In this document: positions 27,309 through 39,361 of the stretch, in pieces
How positions within the stretch are numbered: position 1 is the first letter of the stretch
How the letters are laid out: every line of letters begins with the position of its first letter
Source of the DNA: AP-15 sp963812675
GTDB taxonomy: Bacteria; Pseudomonadota; Alphaproteobacteria; ATCC43930; CGMCC-115725
Direction: 5' to 3'
Length of the DNA stretch: 64,000 nt
Assembly: GCA_963812675.1 (NCBI GenBank)
Contig: CAWEWR010000001.1
Span: forward strand, 1-64,000
Made by a program: the position numbers and the translations under genes
Notes under the pieces: generated by a model
The model's database searches: none
What the model was told of the DNA's origin: nothing
What the model saw: only the letters and a program-made list of their open reading frames with translations

Positions 27309-27827
27309 CTACCGATTGAAGCCGTGGTATTCGTCGCCGACGAGCACGACGACGGGTCTCTTGGTGCGTTCCGCCTCCTCGAAAGCGATCGAGATGCGCG
27401 GCGCATCGGCGTCGTTCTCGACGAGGTAGTAGTTGATCCCAAACGCCATCAGGAACCGCTCCGTATAGGTGGCAGCGGTGTCCTGATTGACGCCGTGGCG
27501 CGTCCAGCCGCGATAGCCGACCATCAGCACGACCGGGATGTTGAGGCCCAACAGCCAGCCGCGCAGCGAATCCCCGGACTCCATCATGCCGGTATTCTGG
27601 ATCAGGATCAGCGGCTTGGCTCCGGCAACCGATAATCCGGCGGCGATCGAGCAGGCATGCCCCTCGCGGCTGACGCCGACGAGCCGCAACGACGGCTCCG
27701 CCTTCATCAGCAGATAGAGCCAGTTGGTCTCGCTGTCCGGCAGCCACACGACGTGCGTTACGCCGTTCTTCTTCATTTCGCCGAGCACCGCTTCCGGGCT
27801 CAGCGCGATCACCGCTGCGTCAGTCAT
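27309..27827 (-). CDS. ThDP-dependent decarboxylase, alpha (Pyr-domain) subunit, ComD-like
   Basis: The 172-residue protein is a stand-alone ThDP Pyr domain. It begins around VLGEMKKNGVTHVVWLPDSE and has the activating glutamate in VSREGHACSIAAGLSVAG, then LILIQNTGMMESGDSLRGW and an ERTKRPVVVLVGDEY end. This is the layout of ComD and of the N-terminal half of phosphonopyruvate decarboxylase. I start at MTDAAVIALSPE because a GGAGGCGAC site precedes it. It is divergent from the histidine phosphatase gene, with 41 bases between the starts. Confidence 0.78.
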   Translation of the reverse strand: MTDAAVIALSPEAVLGEMKKNGVTHVVWLPDSETNWLYLLMKAEPSLRLVGVSREGHACSIAAGLSVAGAKPLILIQNTGMMESGDSLRGWLLGLNIPVVLMVGYRGWTRHGVNQDTAATYTERFLMAFGINYYLVENDADAPRISIAFEEAERTKRPVVVLVGDEYHGFNR

Positions 27828-27868
27828 TTTGTCGCCTCCGTCAACCGGCATTCGTCTATCATAGCATC

Positions 27869-28486
27869 ATGGAAAAGCCCCGCGACGAGCGCATTCTGTT
27901 CCTGTTCCGGCACGGCGAGACCGACTGGAACCGCGAAGGCCGGCTGCAGGGGCATACGGATACGCCGCTCAATGCCACGGGTCTGGCGCAAGCGCAGGCA
28001 TTGGCCGAGAGCTTGCGCCCCCACCGGCTCGATGCGGTCGTGTCGAGCGATCTGGCGCGCGCCCAGACGACTGCGCAGATCGTCGCCGAGGTATTGGCGG
28101 TGACGCTCTTCATTGAAGCCGGGTTGCGCGAGACCGAAGTCGGCGCGGCCGAGGGCCTCCTGTGGGCGGACGCTAAGACGCGCTTCGGCGAGGGCCTGAC
28201 CGAGCGCTGGTATTCGGATGGCGATGTCGCCTTCCCCGGCGGGGAGACCGGCATCGCGACCCGCTTGCGGGGGCTCGCCGGTTTGCGGCGCTTCACCGCG
28301 GCACAGTCCTTCCGGCGGATCGGTGTCTCTAGCCACGGTGCGATGGTGCGTCAGCTGATGAAGCACGCGTTGCCGCCCGGGAGCCCGCCGGCGCCGGTTC
28401 GCAATACCACGCTCCACGTCCTGCGATATGAGCCGGCTACCGACCGGCTGATGGTTGTCGAACGGGAAGATCTCGAGTTAGACTGA
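27869..28486 (+). CDS. Histidine phosphatase (phosphoglycerate mutase-like) family protein
   Basis: The 205-residue protein has the catalytic FLFRHGETDWN motif (phospho-accepting H15), the second-arginine block SSDLARAQTTAQIV, the Glu in LRETEVGAAEGLLW and the distal VSSHGAMVRQL histidine. This matches cofactor-independent broad-specificity phosphatases of the GpmB/CobC type rather than true dPGM. Cobalamin phosphatase CobC is possible because cobS/cobT occur in the window, but they are about 19 kb away. It is divergent from the ThDP subunit gene. Confidence 0.85.
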   Translation: MEKPRDERILFLFRHGETDWNREGRLQGHTDTPLNATGLAQAQALAESLRPHRLDAVVSSDLARAQTTAQIVAEVLAVTLFIEAGLRETEVGAAEGLLWADAKTRFGEGLTERWYSDGDVAFPGGETGIATRLRGLAGLRRFTAAQSFRRIGVSSHGAMVRQLMKHALPPGSPPAPVRNTTLHVLRYEPATDRLMVVEREDLELD

Positions 28487-28500
28487 GGGCAGCTCGCTCC

Positions 28501-28956
28501 TCAATCGAACTGCATGCTGATGGTTTCGGCGACGAGGGCCGGGCGTGTGGCGCCCTCGACCTCTACGGTATTTTCCGAGGTGATGCGCACGCCGCCATCC
28601 ACTGGCTCGACGGATTTGATCTTCTGCCGCAGCCGAATGCGCGAGCCGGCCGGTACTTGCCCGGTAAAACGGACCCGGTTGGAGCCGTAATTGAGCCCGC
28701 GCGAGCGGTGCTTCACGCGATACAAGGTCTGCCCGAGACGCGGCACCAACGACAATGTCAGATAGCCATGGGCGATCGTCTTGCCGCCCGGCAGCTCGCG
28801 CTTGGCGCGCTCGACATCGACATGGATCCACTGGTGATCGCCAGTGGCATCGGCGAATTTGTCGATCAGCGCCTGATCAACAGTAAACCAATCGCTGACG
28901 CCGATTTCCTGGCCGACGTAGTGCACGAGGTCCGCCGGTCGCTCGAGTTCGATCAT
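28501..28956 (-). CDS. MaoC-like hotdog dehydratase
   Basis: The 151-residue single-hotdog protein has the hydratase-2 motif in FADATGDHQWIHVD (Asp and His of the catalytic dyad), followed by TIAHGYLTLSLVPRL. These are the marks of R-specific enoyl-CoA hydratases and NodN/MaoC proteins, which hydrate or dehydrate acyl-CoA substrates. A MIELERPADLVHYVGQEIG start is typical. It is convergent with the histidine phosphatase gene (14 bases apart) and has no partner beta-oxidation gene beside it. Confidence 0.88.
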   Translation of the reverse strand: MIELERPADLVHYVGQEIGVSDWFTVDQALIDKFADATGDHQWIHVDVERAKRELPGGKTIAHGYLTLSLVPRLGQTLYRVKHRSRGLNYGSNRVRFTGQVPAGSRIRLRQKIKSVEPVDGGVRITSENTVEVEGATRPALVAETISMQFD

Positions 28957-29111
28957 CGTTGTCCCTTTCTTTTGTTATCCGCCAATCCTCTACCCGATTT
29001 ATGGCCGCGTCGGAAAGACGCTCGGACGGAGTTTGCGTCGTGATTCGCATGTCAGGAACCGCTGCGCTCCCCGCTCCCGGTGACCGGCGGGCGCGCGATG
29101 CTGTAGGCGGT

Positions 29112-29537
29112 TTACAGCAGGTCGCGGAGCATTGCGACCAGCGGCGGGTCAGCCGGCGGCATCGGGTAGTCGCCGAGCCGGGCCGGGCGCACCCAGGCGA
29201 GCCGTTGGCCCTCGCGCGCCCTTGGGATGCCAGACCATTTGCGGCAGAGGTAAAGCGGCATCAGGAGATGGAAGTCGGGGTAAGAATAGGATGCGAACGT
29301 GAAAGGAGCCAGGCAGCTCGCCGCGACATCGATGCCGAGCTCCTCGGCGAGCTCGCGGATTAGCGCCGTCTCCGGCGTCTCACCCGGGTTGACTTTGCCG
29401 CCCGGAAACTCCCACAACCCGGCCAGAGGCTTGCCCGCTGGGCGCTGGGCGAGCAGCACGCGCCCGTCGACATCGACGAGCGCCACCGCCGAGACCAGCA
29501 CGATCCGGGGGACCGCGTCAGCTGCGATAGCTGGCAT
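29112..29537 (-). CDS. mutT: 8-oxo-dGTP diphosphatase-type Nudix hydrolase
   Basis: The 141-residue protein carries a perfect Nudix box at residues 47-69 (GKVNPGETPETALIRELAEE then LGI) after LWEFPGG, plus LLAQRPAGKPLAGL. This is the MutT type that removes oxidised dGTP from the nucleotide pool. Its ATG lies 20 bases inside the 3' end of argJ on the same strand, so translation is probably coupled. The argJ-mutT pairing is common in alphaproteobacteria. Confidence 0.9.
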   Translation of the reverse strand: MPAIAADAVPRIVLVSAVALVDVDGRVLLAQRPAGKPLAGLWEFPGGKVNPGETPETALIRELAEELGIDVAASCLAPFTFASYSYPDFHLLMPLYLCRKWSGIPRAREGQRLAWVRPARLGDYPMPPADPPLVAMLRDLL

Positions 29538-30747
29538 TGATGTCGATATAGCGGTGGGTCAAGTCGCAGGTCCACACCGTCGCCTTACCGCGGCCGATGC
29601 CGAGATCGACGCCGATCGCGATCTCACGGCCTTTCATGTATTCGGCGACCGGCACCTCGTCATAATCCGGCACCGGACCGCCCTCGGCTGCGATCGGGAT
29701 GCCGCCGATCGAGATCGACAATCGGCTTTGATCCACCTTCTCTCCAGCTCTGCCGACCGCCATGACGATACGACCCCAGTTGGGATCGCCTGCCGAAAGA
29801 GCCGTCTTGACCAATGGCGAGTTGCCGATGGTGAGCCCGATGCGGCGCGCCGCCCGTGCTGTCGCCGCCCCGGTTACCTCGATCGTAACGAACCTCTCCG
29901 CGCCCTCGCCGTCGCGCACGATCTGCTGCGCGAGATCGATCATGACCGCATCGAGCGCCCGGCGAAAATCACCGAGCCGCCGATCGGCCGGGCTCGCGAC
30001 CGGGCGATGCTGTGCCTGCTGGGTCGCGCACAGGAGCACGGTGTCGCTGGTCGAAGTGTCGCCATCCACCGTGATCGAGTTGAACGAGCGGTCGGCTGAA
30101 GCGGCGAGCAGCGGCTGCAGCACGGCGGGGGGCAACGCCGCGTCGGTGAAGACATAGGCGAGCATTGTCGCCATGTCGGGCGCGATCATACCGGAGCCCT
30201 TGGCAAAGCCGTTGAGACGGACTTCGACGCCGTCGATCGTGGCGGTCGCGGTGGCTCCCTTCGGAAAAGTGTCGGTCGTCATGATTGCGCGTGCGGCCGG
30301 CTCCCACCCATCGGCCGAGAGCCGCGGCGCGACCTGGGGCAACGCCGCGATAATTTTTTCGGCCGGCGGCGGCTCGCCGATCACTCCAGTCGAGCAGATG
30401 AACACCTCCTTGGGGTCGCAGCCCAACAACCGCGCCGCCGCAGCTGCCGTGGTCTCGACGACTTCATTCCCGGCACGGCCGGTAAAAGTATTGGAATTGC
30501 CGGAATTGACGACGATGCCGCGCACCTTGCCGCCCGGCAGGCAGTCGCGGCACCACACGACCGGCGCGCCCGCGGTCAGCGAGCGCGTGAAGACTCCCGC
30601 GATCGTGCTGTCCGGGGCCAGCTCGGCGAGCATCAAATCGTCTCGCCCGGTATAGCGGATCCCGCAGGCGAAGGCGGCGAGCCGCACGCCGGCGATCGGC
30701 GCCAGCTCGGGAAAGCGCTCGGGGGCGAGGGGGGAAACGGCACTCAT
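29518..30747 (-). CDS. argJ: Bifunctional glutamate N-acetyltransferase / amino-acid N-acetyltransferase
   Basis: ArgJ moves the acetyl group from N-acetylornithine to glutamate in the cyclic arginine pathway. The 409-residue precursor has the self-cleavage site MIAPDMATML, with T194 as the N-terminal nucleophile of the beta chain. Other conserved blocks are GIVVNSGNSNTFTG, ICSTGVIGEP, SITVDGDTSTSDT and GDPNWGRIVMAVGRAGE, and the C-terminus ends RYIDINASYRS. The length is normal and the frame intact. It overlaps mutT downstream. Upstream lies the R2 repeat. Confidence 0.96.
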   Translation of the reverse strand: MSAVSPLAPERFPELAPIAGVRLAAFACGIRYTGRDDLMLAELAPDSTIAGVFTRSLTAGAPVVWCRDCLPGGKVRGIVVNSGNSNTFTGRAGNEVVETTAAAAARLLGCDPKEVFICSTGVIGEPPPAEKIIAALPQVAPRLSADGWEPAARAIMTTDTFPKGATATATIDGVEVRLNGFAKGSGMIAPDMATMLAYVFTDAALPPAVLQPLLAASADRSFNSITVDGDTSTSDTVLLCATQQAQHRPVASPADRRLGDFRRALDAVMIDLAQQIVRDGEGAERFVTIEVTGAATARAARRIGLTIGNSPLVKTALSAGDPNWGRIVMAVGRAGEKVDQSRLSISIGGIPIAAEGGPVPDYDEVPVAEYMKGREIAIGVDLGIGRGKATVWTCDLTHRYIDINASYRS

Positions 30748-30792
30748 CCCTCGCTTCGAGAGCAGAATGCGCCATTCCCCAACGCAGAGAGA

Positions 30793-30928
30793 GCCCCTCT
30801 CCGCCCTTCAGGGGGGAGAGGGAGGGGCCCGACCCGCAGGGTTGGGAGGGTAAGGCGGGCGGCGCCACGAAATGGCACGTCGACCCCCCTCACCCTGCCC
30901 TCCCCCCCGGCCGGCGGGGAAAGAGGGT
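30793..30928. repeat. GC-rich intergenic repeat, family R2 (copy 2, inverted to copy 1)
   Basis: CCCCTCTCCGCCCTTCAG, GGAGGGGCCCG, GGCGGCGCCACG, CCCCTCACCCTGCCC and CCCCCCCGGCCGGCGGGG run in the reverse-complement order of 6856-6991. It fills the gap between the argJ start and the parvulin gene. Confidence 0.7.
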
Positions 30929-30965
30929 AAAATAGGCGATTGAGCCGAAAATACGGTTCATGCGA

Positions 30966-31877
30966 TTACTTTGCGGGGGATGGCAGCGGCTTGCCGTCGA
31001 GCCCGTAAGTTTCGACTTTGGCGGAGGAGCGCAGCTCTTTCAGTTTCGCGTCGACAACGTCGTGCGCCACCAGTTGGCTGACCTCCTTACGGGCTTCGTC
31101 AAAGCTCGGCGGAGTGCTGACGCGATGGTCTTCGACCTTGATGACATGCCAGCCGAACTCGGTCTTCACCGGCGCCTTGGTGTATTGGCCGGGGGGCAAG
31201 GCAAAGGCAGCGTCGGCGAACTCCTTCACCATATCGTCATGGCCGAAATAGCCGAGATCGCCACCCGATTTGCCGCCGGGGTCCGTCGAATCCTTCTTGG
31301 CAAGCTCGGCGAAATCGGCTCCCTTGTCGAGCTCCGCGATGATCGCATTCGCCTCGGCCTCGGTCTTGACCAGGATGTGCCGCGCGTGGACCTCCTCGTG
31401 CCCCGCCTTGTCCTTGGCGAAGGTCTGGTAGCGCGCCTTGAGCTGGTCCTCGGTCTCGGCCGCCTTGATCGCCTTGTTGAGGTAGGCTTCCTGGATTAGG
31501 CGATCCTCGTAGCGCTTCAGGCGGAGCTGCACCTCGGGATCCTGGTCGAGGTGATCCTTGCGGCCGGCCTCGGTGATCAGCATGCCGTCGACGAGCCGGT
31601 CGAGCAGCATCGGGTAGATCTGGGCGAGCGGCATTTTTTGGACCTGCGGCGGCAGACTCTGTTGCGCGGCTTCGAGATCCGAAAGGTGCAGCTCGGTTCC
31701 GTCGACACGCGCCACGACCGTGCTGCCCGGCGGCATCGGAGCCGGCATCGAGGCCGCGGGGTTCGGCTGAGGCGCCGGCCGGTCGGCTGCCAGCAAGATG
31801 CCGCCGCCGGCGACCGCGGCGGCGAGCCCGGCGGCACAGACCAAGCCGAGCGGAGTTATCGAGAGACGAGGATGCAT
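30966..31877 (-). CDS. Parvulin-type peptidyl-prolyl cis-trans isomerase, membrane-anchored
   Basis: The 303-residue protein from ATG 31877 (MHPRLSITPLGLVCAAGLAA) has an N-terminal signal or anchor helix, so it acts in the periplasm. A SurA-N-like helical region (ILLDRL-type YPMLLDRLVDGMLITEAG) is followed by a PpiC domain with EVHARHILVKTEAEA, DPGGKSGGDLGYFG and VKTEFGWHVIKVEDHR. It helps fold exported proteins. It lies divergent from secA, with 224 bases between, a neighbourhood seen across alphaproteobacteria. Confidence 0.9.
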   Translation of the reverse strand: MHPRLSITPLGLVCAAGLAAAVAGGGILLAADRPAPQPNPAASMPAPMPPGSTVVARVDGTELHLSDLEAAQQSLPPQVQKMPLAQIYPMLLDRLVDGMLITEAGRKDHLDQDPEVQLRLKRYEDRLIQEAYLNKAIKAAETEDQLKARYQTFAKDKAGHEEVHARHILVKTEAEANAIIAELDKGADFAELAKKDSTDPGGKSGGDLGYFGHDDMVKEFADAAFALPPGQYTKAPVKTEFGWHVIKVEDHRVSTPPSFDEARKEVSQLVAHDVVDAKLKELRSSAKVETYGLDGKPLPSPAK

Positions 31878-32101
31878 CGCAGCACCTATAATGAGGAACA
31901 GCCGCTGAGCTCCAGCGGCCATGGATGAATGAATGCACATCGGTATCACGCAAACAAGGCGGCGAAAGGGCAAAGTCGCCCATCGCCCGCTGCACCACCC
32001 CGGGGACTGCTCGAATTGACACGCCTTAGACGCCCGCCTATCTGTCGGTTGGCCGCCGTGCGAACTTATCCGGCTTCTTTTTCCCATTTTTCGAGGGTCC
32101 C

Positions 32102-34828
<2,727 letters not shown>

Positions 34829-34850
34829 CCGCCCTCATTCATGTCATCGT

Positions 34851-34886
34851 GTCATTGCGAGGGCGCAGCGACGAAGCTGCGCTCGC
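34851..34886. repeat. Hairpin repeat after secA (GTCATTGCGAG-type element, family R3)
   Basis: GCGAG-GGCGCAGC-GACGAA-GCTGCGC-TCGC forms a strong stem-loop 23 bases after the secA stop. The core GCGAGG...AGCGACGAAGC is a widespread alphaproteobacterial extragenic palindrome; a longer version is at 61844-61929. It has no U-tract, so it is not an obvious intrinsic terminator. The remaining 300 bases up to ugd hold nothing I can identify apart from a weak CGCCAC-CGCC-GTGGCG hairpin near 35130. Confidence 0.6.
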
Positions 34887-35188
34887 AACTACAACATCGC
34901 GGTCAGGAGGAGTGTTGAAAAGTCTACTGCGTCTATGTCCTGACAAACTAGCCGCAACTCGGTGCTCTGCGTAACTGGCGATCTCAAAGCTGGGGTCTGG
35001 CTTTACGAACCACCATCACTCAGATGTATTGCGCCGGACGCGGCAGGCTCGTTGATTCGGGAGCGTCGGTGGAATGAGTGTGCTAGATAATAACGTTGTC
35101 GTCCGGTAACCGCTCTCGATAGAACTGATCGCCACCGCCGTGGCGGGACGCGGCCGCCGCAGTTTTTACTCTTAGGGAAATCGATCCG

Positions 35189-36547
35189 ATGCGCATCGCA
35201 GTGATCGGGACGGGGTATGTGGGTCTGGTTTCGGGAGCGTGTTTTTCCGAGTTCGGCGTGTCGGTGACTTGCGTCGACACGGATGCGGCAAAGATCGCGC
35301 GGTTGCGGCGCGGCGAGATGCCGATTTACGAGCCGGGGCTCGAGGCGCTGGTGGCGGCCAACACATCGGCTGGGCGGCTGTCGTTTACCACCGGGTTGTT
35401 GCCGGCGATCGAGGGCGCCGACGCTGTCTTCATCGCGGTAGGCACGCCGTCGCGGCGCGGCGACGGGCACGCCGACCTCAGCTATGTTTTTGCCGCCGCG
35501 GCGGAGATCGGCCGCGCTTTGGCCGAGGCGCGAGCCGCTGGCTATACGGTCGTCGTGACCAAATCCACGGTGCCGGTCGGCACGGGACGCGAGGTGGCCG
35601 CGATCCTGCGCCGGGTCTGCCCGAGCGGTGATTTCGATGTCGCCTCGAACCCGGAATTTCTGCGCGAGGGGTCGGCGATCGAGGATTTCATGCGCCCCGA
35701 CCGGGTGGTGATCGGCGCCGACGACGACCGCGCCCGAGAGGTCATGCGTCAGCTCTACCGGCCGCTCTATCTGAGCGAGACGCCGATGCTGTTCACCGAC
35801 ATCGAGACCGCCGAATTGGTCAAATACGCCGCCAACGCCTTTCTCGCGACGAAGATCACCTTCATTAACGAGATTGCCGATCTTTGCGAGCGGGTCGGCG
35901 CCGATGTCCAGGACGTGGCCCGCGGCATCGGGCTCGACGGCCGTATCGGCCGTAAGTTTCTGCATGCCGGGCCGGGTTTTGGCGGCTCGTGCTTTCCGAA
36001 GGACTGCCGGGCTTTGGTGCGCACCGCCAGCGAGGCCGAGGCAAACCTTTCGATCGTCGAGACGGTGGTGCAGGTCAACGAGTCCCGCAAGGCCCGTATG
36101 GCCGACAAGATCATCGGTGCCTGCGGCGGCACGGTTGCCGGCAAGACGATCGCGGTCCTCGGCCTCACCTTCAAGCCCAACACCGACGACATGCGCGACA
36201 GCCCCAGCCTCACCATCCTGCCGCGCCTCGCCGCGGCGGGCGCGGCGATCCGCGCCTTCGACCCGGCCGGGATCGGTGAGGCGAGAAACCTGATGCCCGA
36301 CCTCGTCTACTCTGATGACGCCTATGAAGCGGCCGAAGGCGCCGACGCGCTGGTGCTCTTGACCGAATGGAACGAGTTCCGCGCCCTCGATCTCGCCCGC
36401 ATCGGGCGGCTGCTCGCAGCGCCGCTGGTCATCGACCTGCGCAACATCTATCAGCCGGCCGAAATGGCGGCCGCCGGGCTCTCCTATGTCAGCATCGGCC
36501 GCCCAGGGCGGCAGGCACCCCGAGCCGCAGGACGGTCGCTCAGCTAA
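35189..36547 (+). CDS. ugd: UDP-glucose 6-dehydrogenase
   Basis: The 452-residue enzyme oxidises UDP-glucose to UDP-glucuronate with two NAD+. The N-terminal Rossmann motif is GTGYVGLVSGACF, the catalytic cysteine is C268 in GFGGSCFPKDC, the Lys of FLATKITFINEIADLC is present, and the C-terminal UDP-binding domain has GLTFKPNTDDMRDSPS. It is the first of four rightward nucleotide-sugar genes; the next one consumes UDP-glucuronate, which supports the specificity over GDP-mannose dehydrogenase. Confidence 0.94.
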   Translation: MRIAVIGTGYVGLVSGACFSEFGVSVTCVDTDAAKIARLRRGEMPIYEPGLEALVAANTSAGRLSFTTGLLPAIEGADAVFIAVGTPSRRGDGHADLSYVFAAAAEIGRALAEARAAGYTVVVTKSTVPVGTGREVAAILRRVCPSGDFDVASNPEFLREGSAIEDFMRPDRVVIGADDDRAREVMRQLYRPLYLSETPMLFTDIETAELVKYAANAFLATKITFINEIADLCERVGADVQDVARGIGLDGRIGRKFLHAGPGFGGSCFPKDCRALVRTASEAEANLSIVETVVQVNESRKARMADKIIGACGGTVAGKTIAVLGLTFKPNTDDMRDSPSLTILPRLAAAGAAIRAFDPAGIGEARNLMPDLVYSDDAYEAAEGADALVLLTEWNEFRALDLARIGRLLAAPLVIDLRNIYQPAEMAAAGLSYVSIGRPGRQAPRAAGRSLS

Positions 36548-36596
36548 ATTGAGAGAACCGTCACTTGCCGCCCCGAACTTCGCCTGGGATCTCCTG

Positions 36597-37577
<981 letters not shown>

Positions 37578-37586
37578 GAGGCGCCC

Positions 37587-38480
37587 GTGAGGCTTCTGGT
37601 GTTCGGGGCGGGAGGGCAGGTCGGCCGCGAGGTTTGCCGCGCAGCTCGGCCTCCACGGTTCGAGGTCATTCCTCTCGATCGGAACGCGGCCGACATCACC
37701 AAGGCAGCGGTCGTAAGCGCCGCGATCGCGCGGGAAAACCCCGACCTGGTCATCAATCTCGCTGCTTATACCGCGGTCGACCGCGCCGAAGGCGAGCCGG
37801 AAGCGGCTTGGGCGGTCAATTGCGCGGGAGCTGCTCATATCGCTGCGGTATGCGGCGAGAACGCGACGCCGCTGGTTCACCTGTCGACCGACTACGTGTT
37901 CGACGGGCGCCAGAGCGAGCCCTACTGCGAGACGGATGCCGTTAACCCGCTCAATGTGTATGGGCGCAGCAAGGAAGCCGCCGAGCGCGCCGTGCGAGCG
38001 GCGGCGCCTCACCACATCATCTTGCGGACCGCCTGGGTGTACGGGGCATATGGAGCAAATTTCGTGAAGACCATGCTGCGGCTCGGGGCCGAGCGGCCGG
38101 TCCTCCGCGTCGTCGCGGACCAGCGCGGCTGTCCTACCGCCGCCGCCGATATCGCTGCCGCGCTGATCGCGATCGCCCGGCACATCGAGCGCGGTGGGAC
38201 AAAATGGGGCACCTTCCATTTCGCCGCGGCCGGCAGCACCAGCTGGCATGGATTTGCCGAGGAGATCGTCGGTGTGGCACGGACGCTGGGCGCGTGGCGG
38301 AGCGGACAGGGGCCGCGGGTCGAGCCGATCACTACCGACCAATATCCGACGGCGGCGCGCCGGCCGATCAACTCGGTGCTCGATTGCCGCAAGATCGCAG
38401 CCCTCGGCATTTCTCCGCCACCATGGCGGTCGAGCCTTCCCGCTGTGGTTCGAGAGGTTGTCGGGGCTGAAATCAGATGA
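37587..38480 (+). CDS. rfbD: dTDP-4-dehydrorhamnose reductase
   Basis: The 297-residue RmlD-type SDR has the NADPH motif VFGAGGQVGREV, the strand INLAAYTAVDRAEGEPEAAW, LSTDYVFDG, and the Tyr-Lys pair in NVYGRSKEAAERAV, plus LRTAWVYG. It performs the last step of dTDP-L-rhamnose synthesis. It starts 9 bases after uxs and overlaps rfbA by 4 bases (ATGA). The other two rhamnose genes (rfbB, rfbC) are absent from the window. Confidence 0.92.
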   Translation: MRLLVFGAGGQVGREVCRAARPPRFEVIPLDRNAADITKAAVVSAAIARENPDLVINLAAYTAVDRAEGEPEAAWAVNCAGAAHIAAVCGENATPLVHLSTDYVFDGRQSEPYCETDAVNPLNVYGRSKEAAERAVRAAAPHHIILRTAWVYGAYGANFVKTMLRLGAERPVLRVVADQRGCPTAAADIAAALIAIARHIERGGTKWGTFHFAAAGSTSWHGFAEEIVGVARTLGAWRSGQGPRVEPITTDQYPTAARRPINSVLDCRKIAALGISPPPWRSSLPAVVREVVGAEIR

Positions 38481-39349
38481 AGGGCATCATTCTGGCCGGC
38501 GGTCACGGCACCCGGCTTTATCCGGCCACTCTGGCGTTGAGCAAGCAGCTGCTGCCCGTCTACGACAAGCCGATGGTATATTATCCGCTCACGACCCTGA
38601 TGCTGGCGGGTGTCCGGGACATTCTGGTCATCACGACGCCGACGGAACTGCCCCGCTTCGCCACCTTGCTTCGGGACGGCGGGCAGTGGGGCCTTTCGAT
38701 CCGCTATGCCGAACAGGCTGAGCCCGAGGGGCTGGCGCAGGCCCTCGTCATCGGGCGAAGCTTTGTCGGCGGCGACCACGTCGCGTTGGTTCTGGGGGAC
38801 AATATCTTCTACGGGCATGGACTTCCCGACATGCTCAGGCAGGCGGCGACGCCGCGCTCGGGCGCCACGATCTTTGCCTACCAAGTGCGCCACCCGGAAG
38901 CCTATGGCGTGGTCGAATTCGGCGCCGACGGCGCCCCCGTCGCCATCGTCGAAAAACCGTCGCAGCCACGCTCGCACTGGGCGGTCACCGGTCTATACGT
39001 CTACGACAATTCCGCTCCGCAGATCGCCGCCTCTCTGAAGCCCTCGGCCCGCGGTGAATTGGAGATTACCGACCTCAACAACGTCTACCTGTCTCGGGGG
39101 ATGCTCAAGGTCCAGCGGTTCGGACGCGGCTATGCGTGGTTTGATACCGGCACTCACGATTCGCTGTTGGAGGCATCCGAATTCGTCCGCACGATAGAGC
39201 TGCGCCAGGGCTTGAAGATCGCCTGCGTCGAGGAGGTCGCCTATCGCATGGGCTATATCGACGTGGACCAGCTCCTCGGCCTCGCCCGGGCTTTCAGCAC
39301 CAGCGGGTACGGCAGCTATCTCGAGCGGCTCATCGAGGATCCTTGCTGA
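38477..39349 (+). CDS. rfbA: Glucose-1-phosphate thymidylyltransferase
   Basis: The 290-residue RmlA has the nucleotidyltransferase signature GGHGTRLYPATLALSKQLLP and VYDKPMVYYPLTTLMLAG, then LGDNIFYGHGLPDML, YGVVEFGADG, EKPSQPRSHWAVTGLYVYD and the C-terminal YAWFDTGTHDSLLEAS and CVEEVAYRMGYID. It makes dTDP-glucose for rhamnose synthesis. It overlaps rfbD by 4 bases and ends the rightward cluster, convergent with cysN 12 bases away. Confidence 0.95.
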   Translation: MKGIILAGGHGTRLYPATLALSKQLLPVYDKPMVYYPLTTLMLAGVRDILVITTPTELPRFATLLRDGGQWGLSIRYAEQAEPEGLAQALVIGRSFVGGDHVALVLGDNIFYGHGLPDMLRQAATPRSGATIFAYQVRHPEAYGVVEFGADGAPVAIVEKPSQPRSHWAVTGLYVYDNSAPQIAASLKPSARGELEITDLNNVYLSRGMLKVQRFGRGYAWFDTGTHDSLLEASEFVRTIELRQGLKIACVEEVAYRMGYIDVDQLLGLARAFSTSGYGSYLERLIEDPC

Positions 39350-39361
39350 TCTGGCAATTTT

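Noticed and set aside
34900..35180. Possible insertion-sequence remnant between secA and ugd
   Set aside because: The stretch has somewhat different composition, but there is no transposase fragment, terminal inverted repeat or target duplication that I can find.
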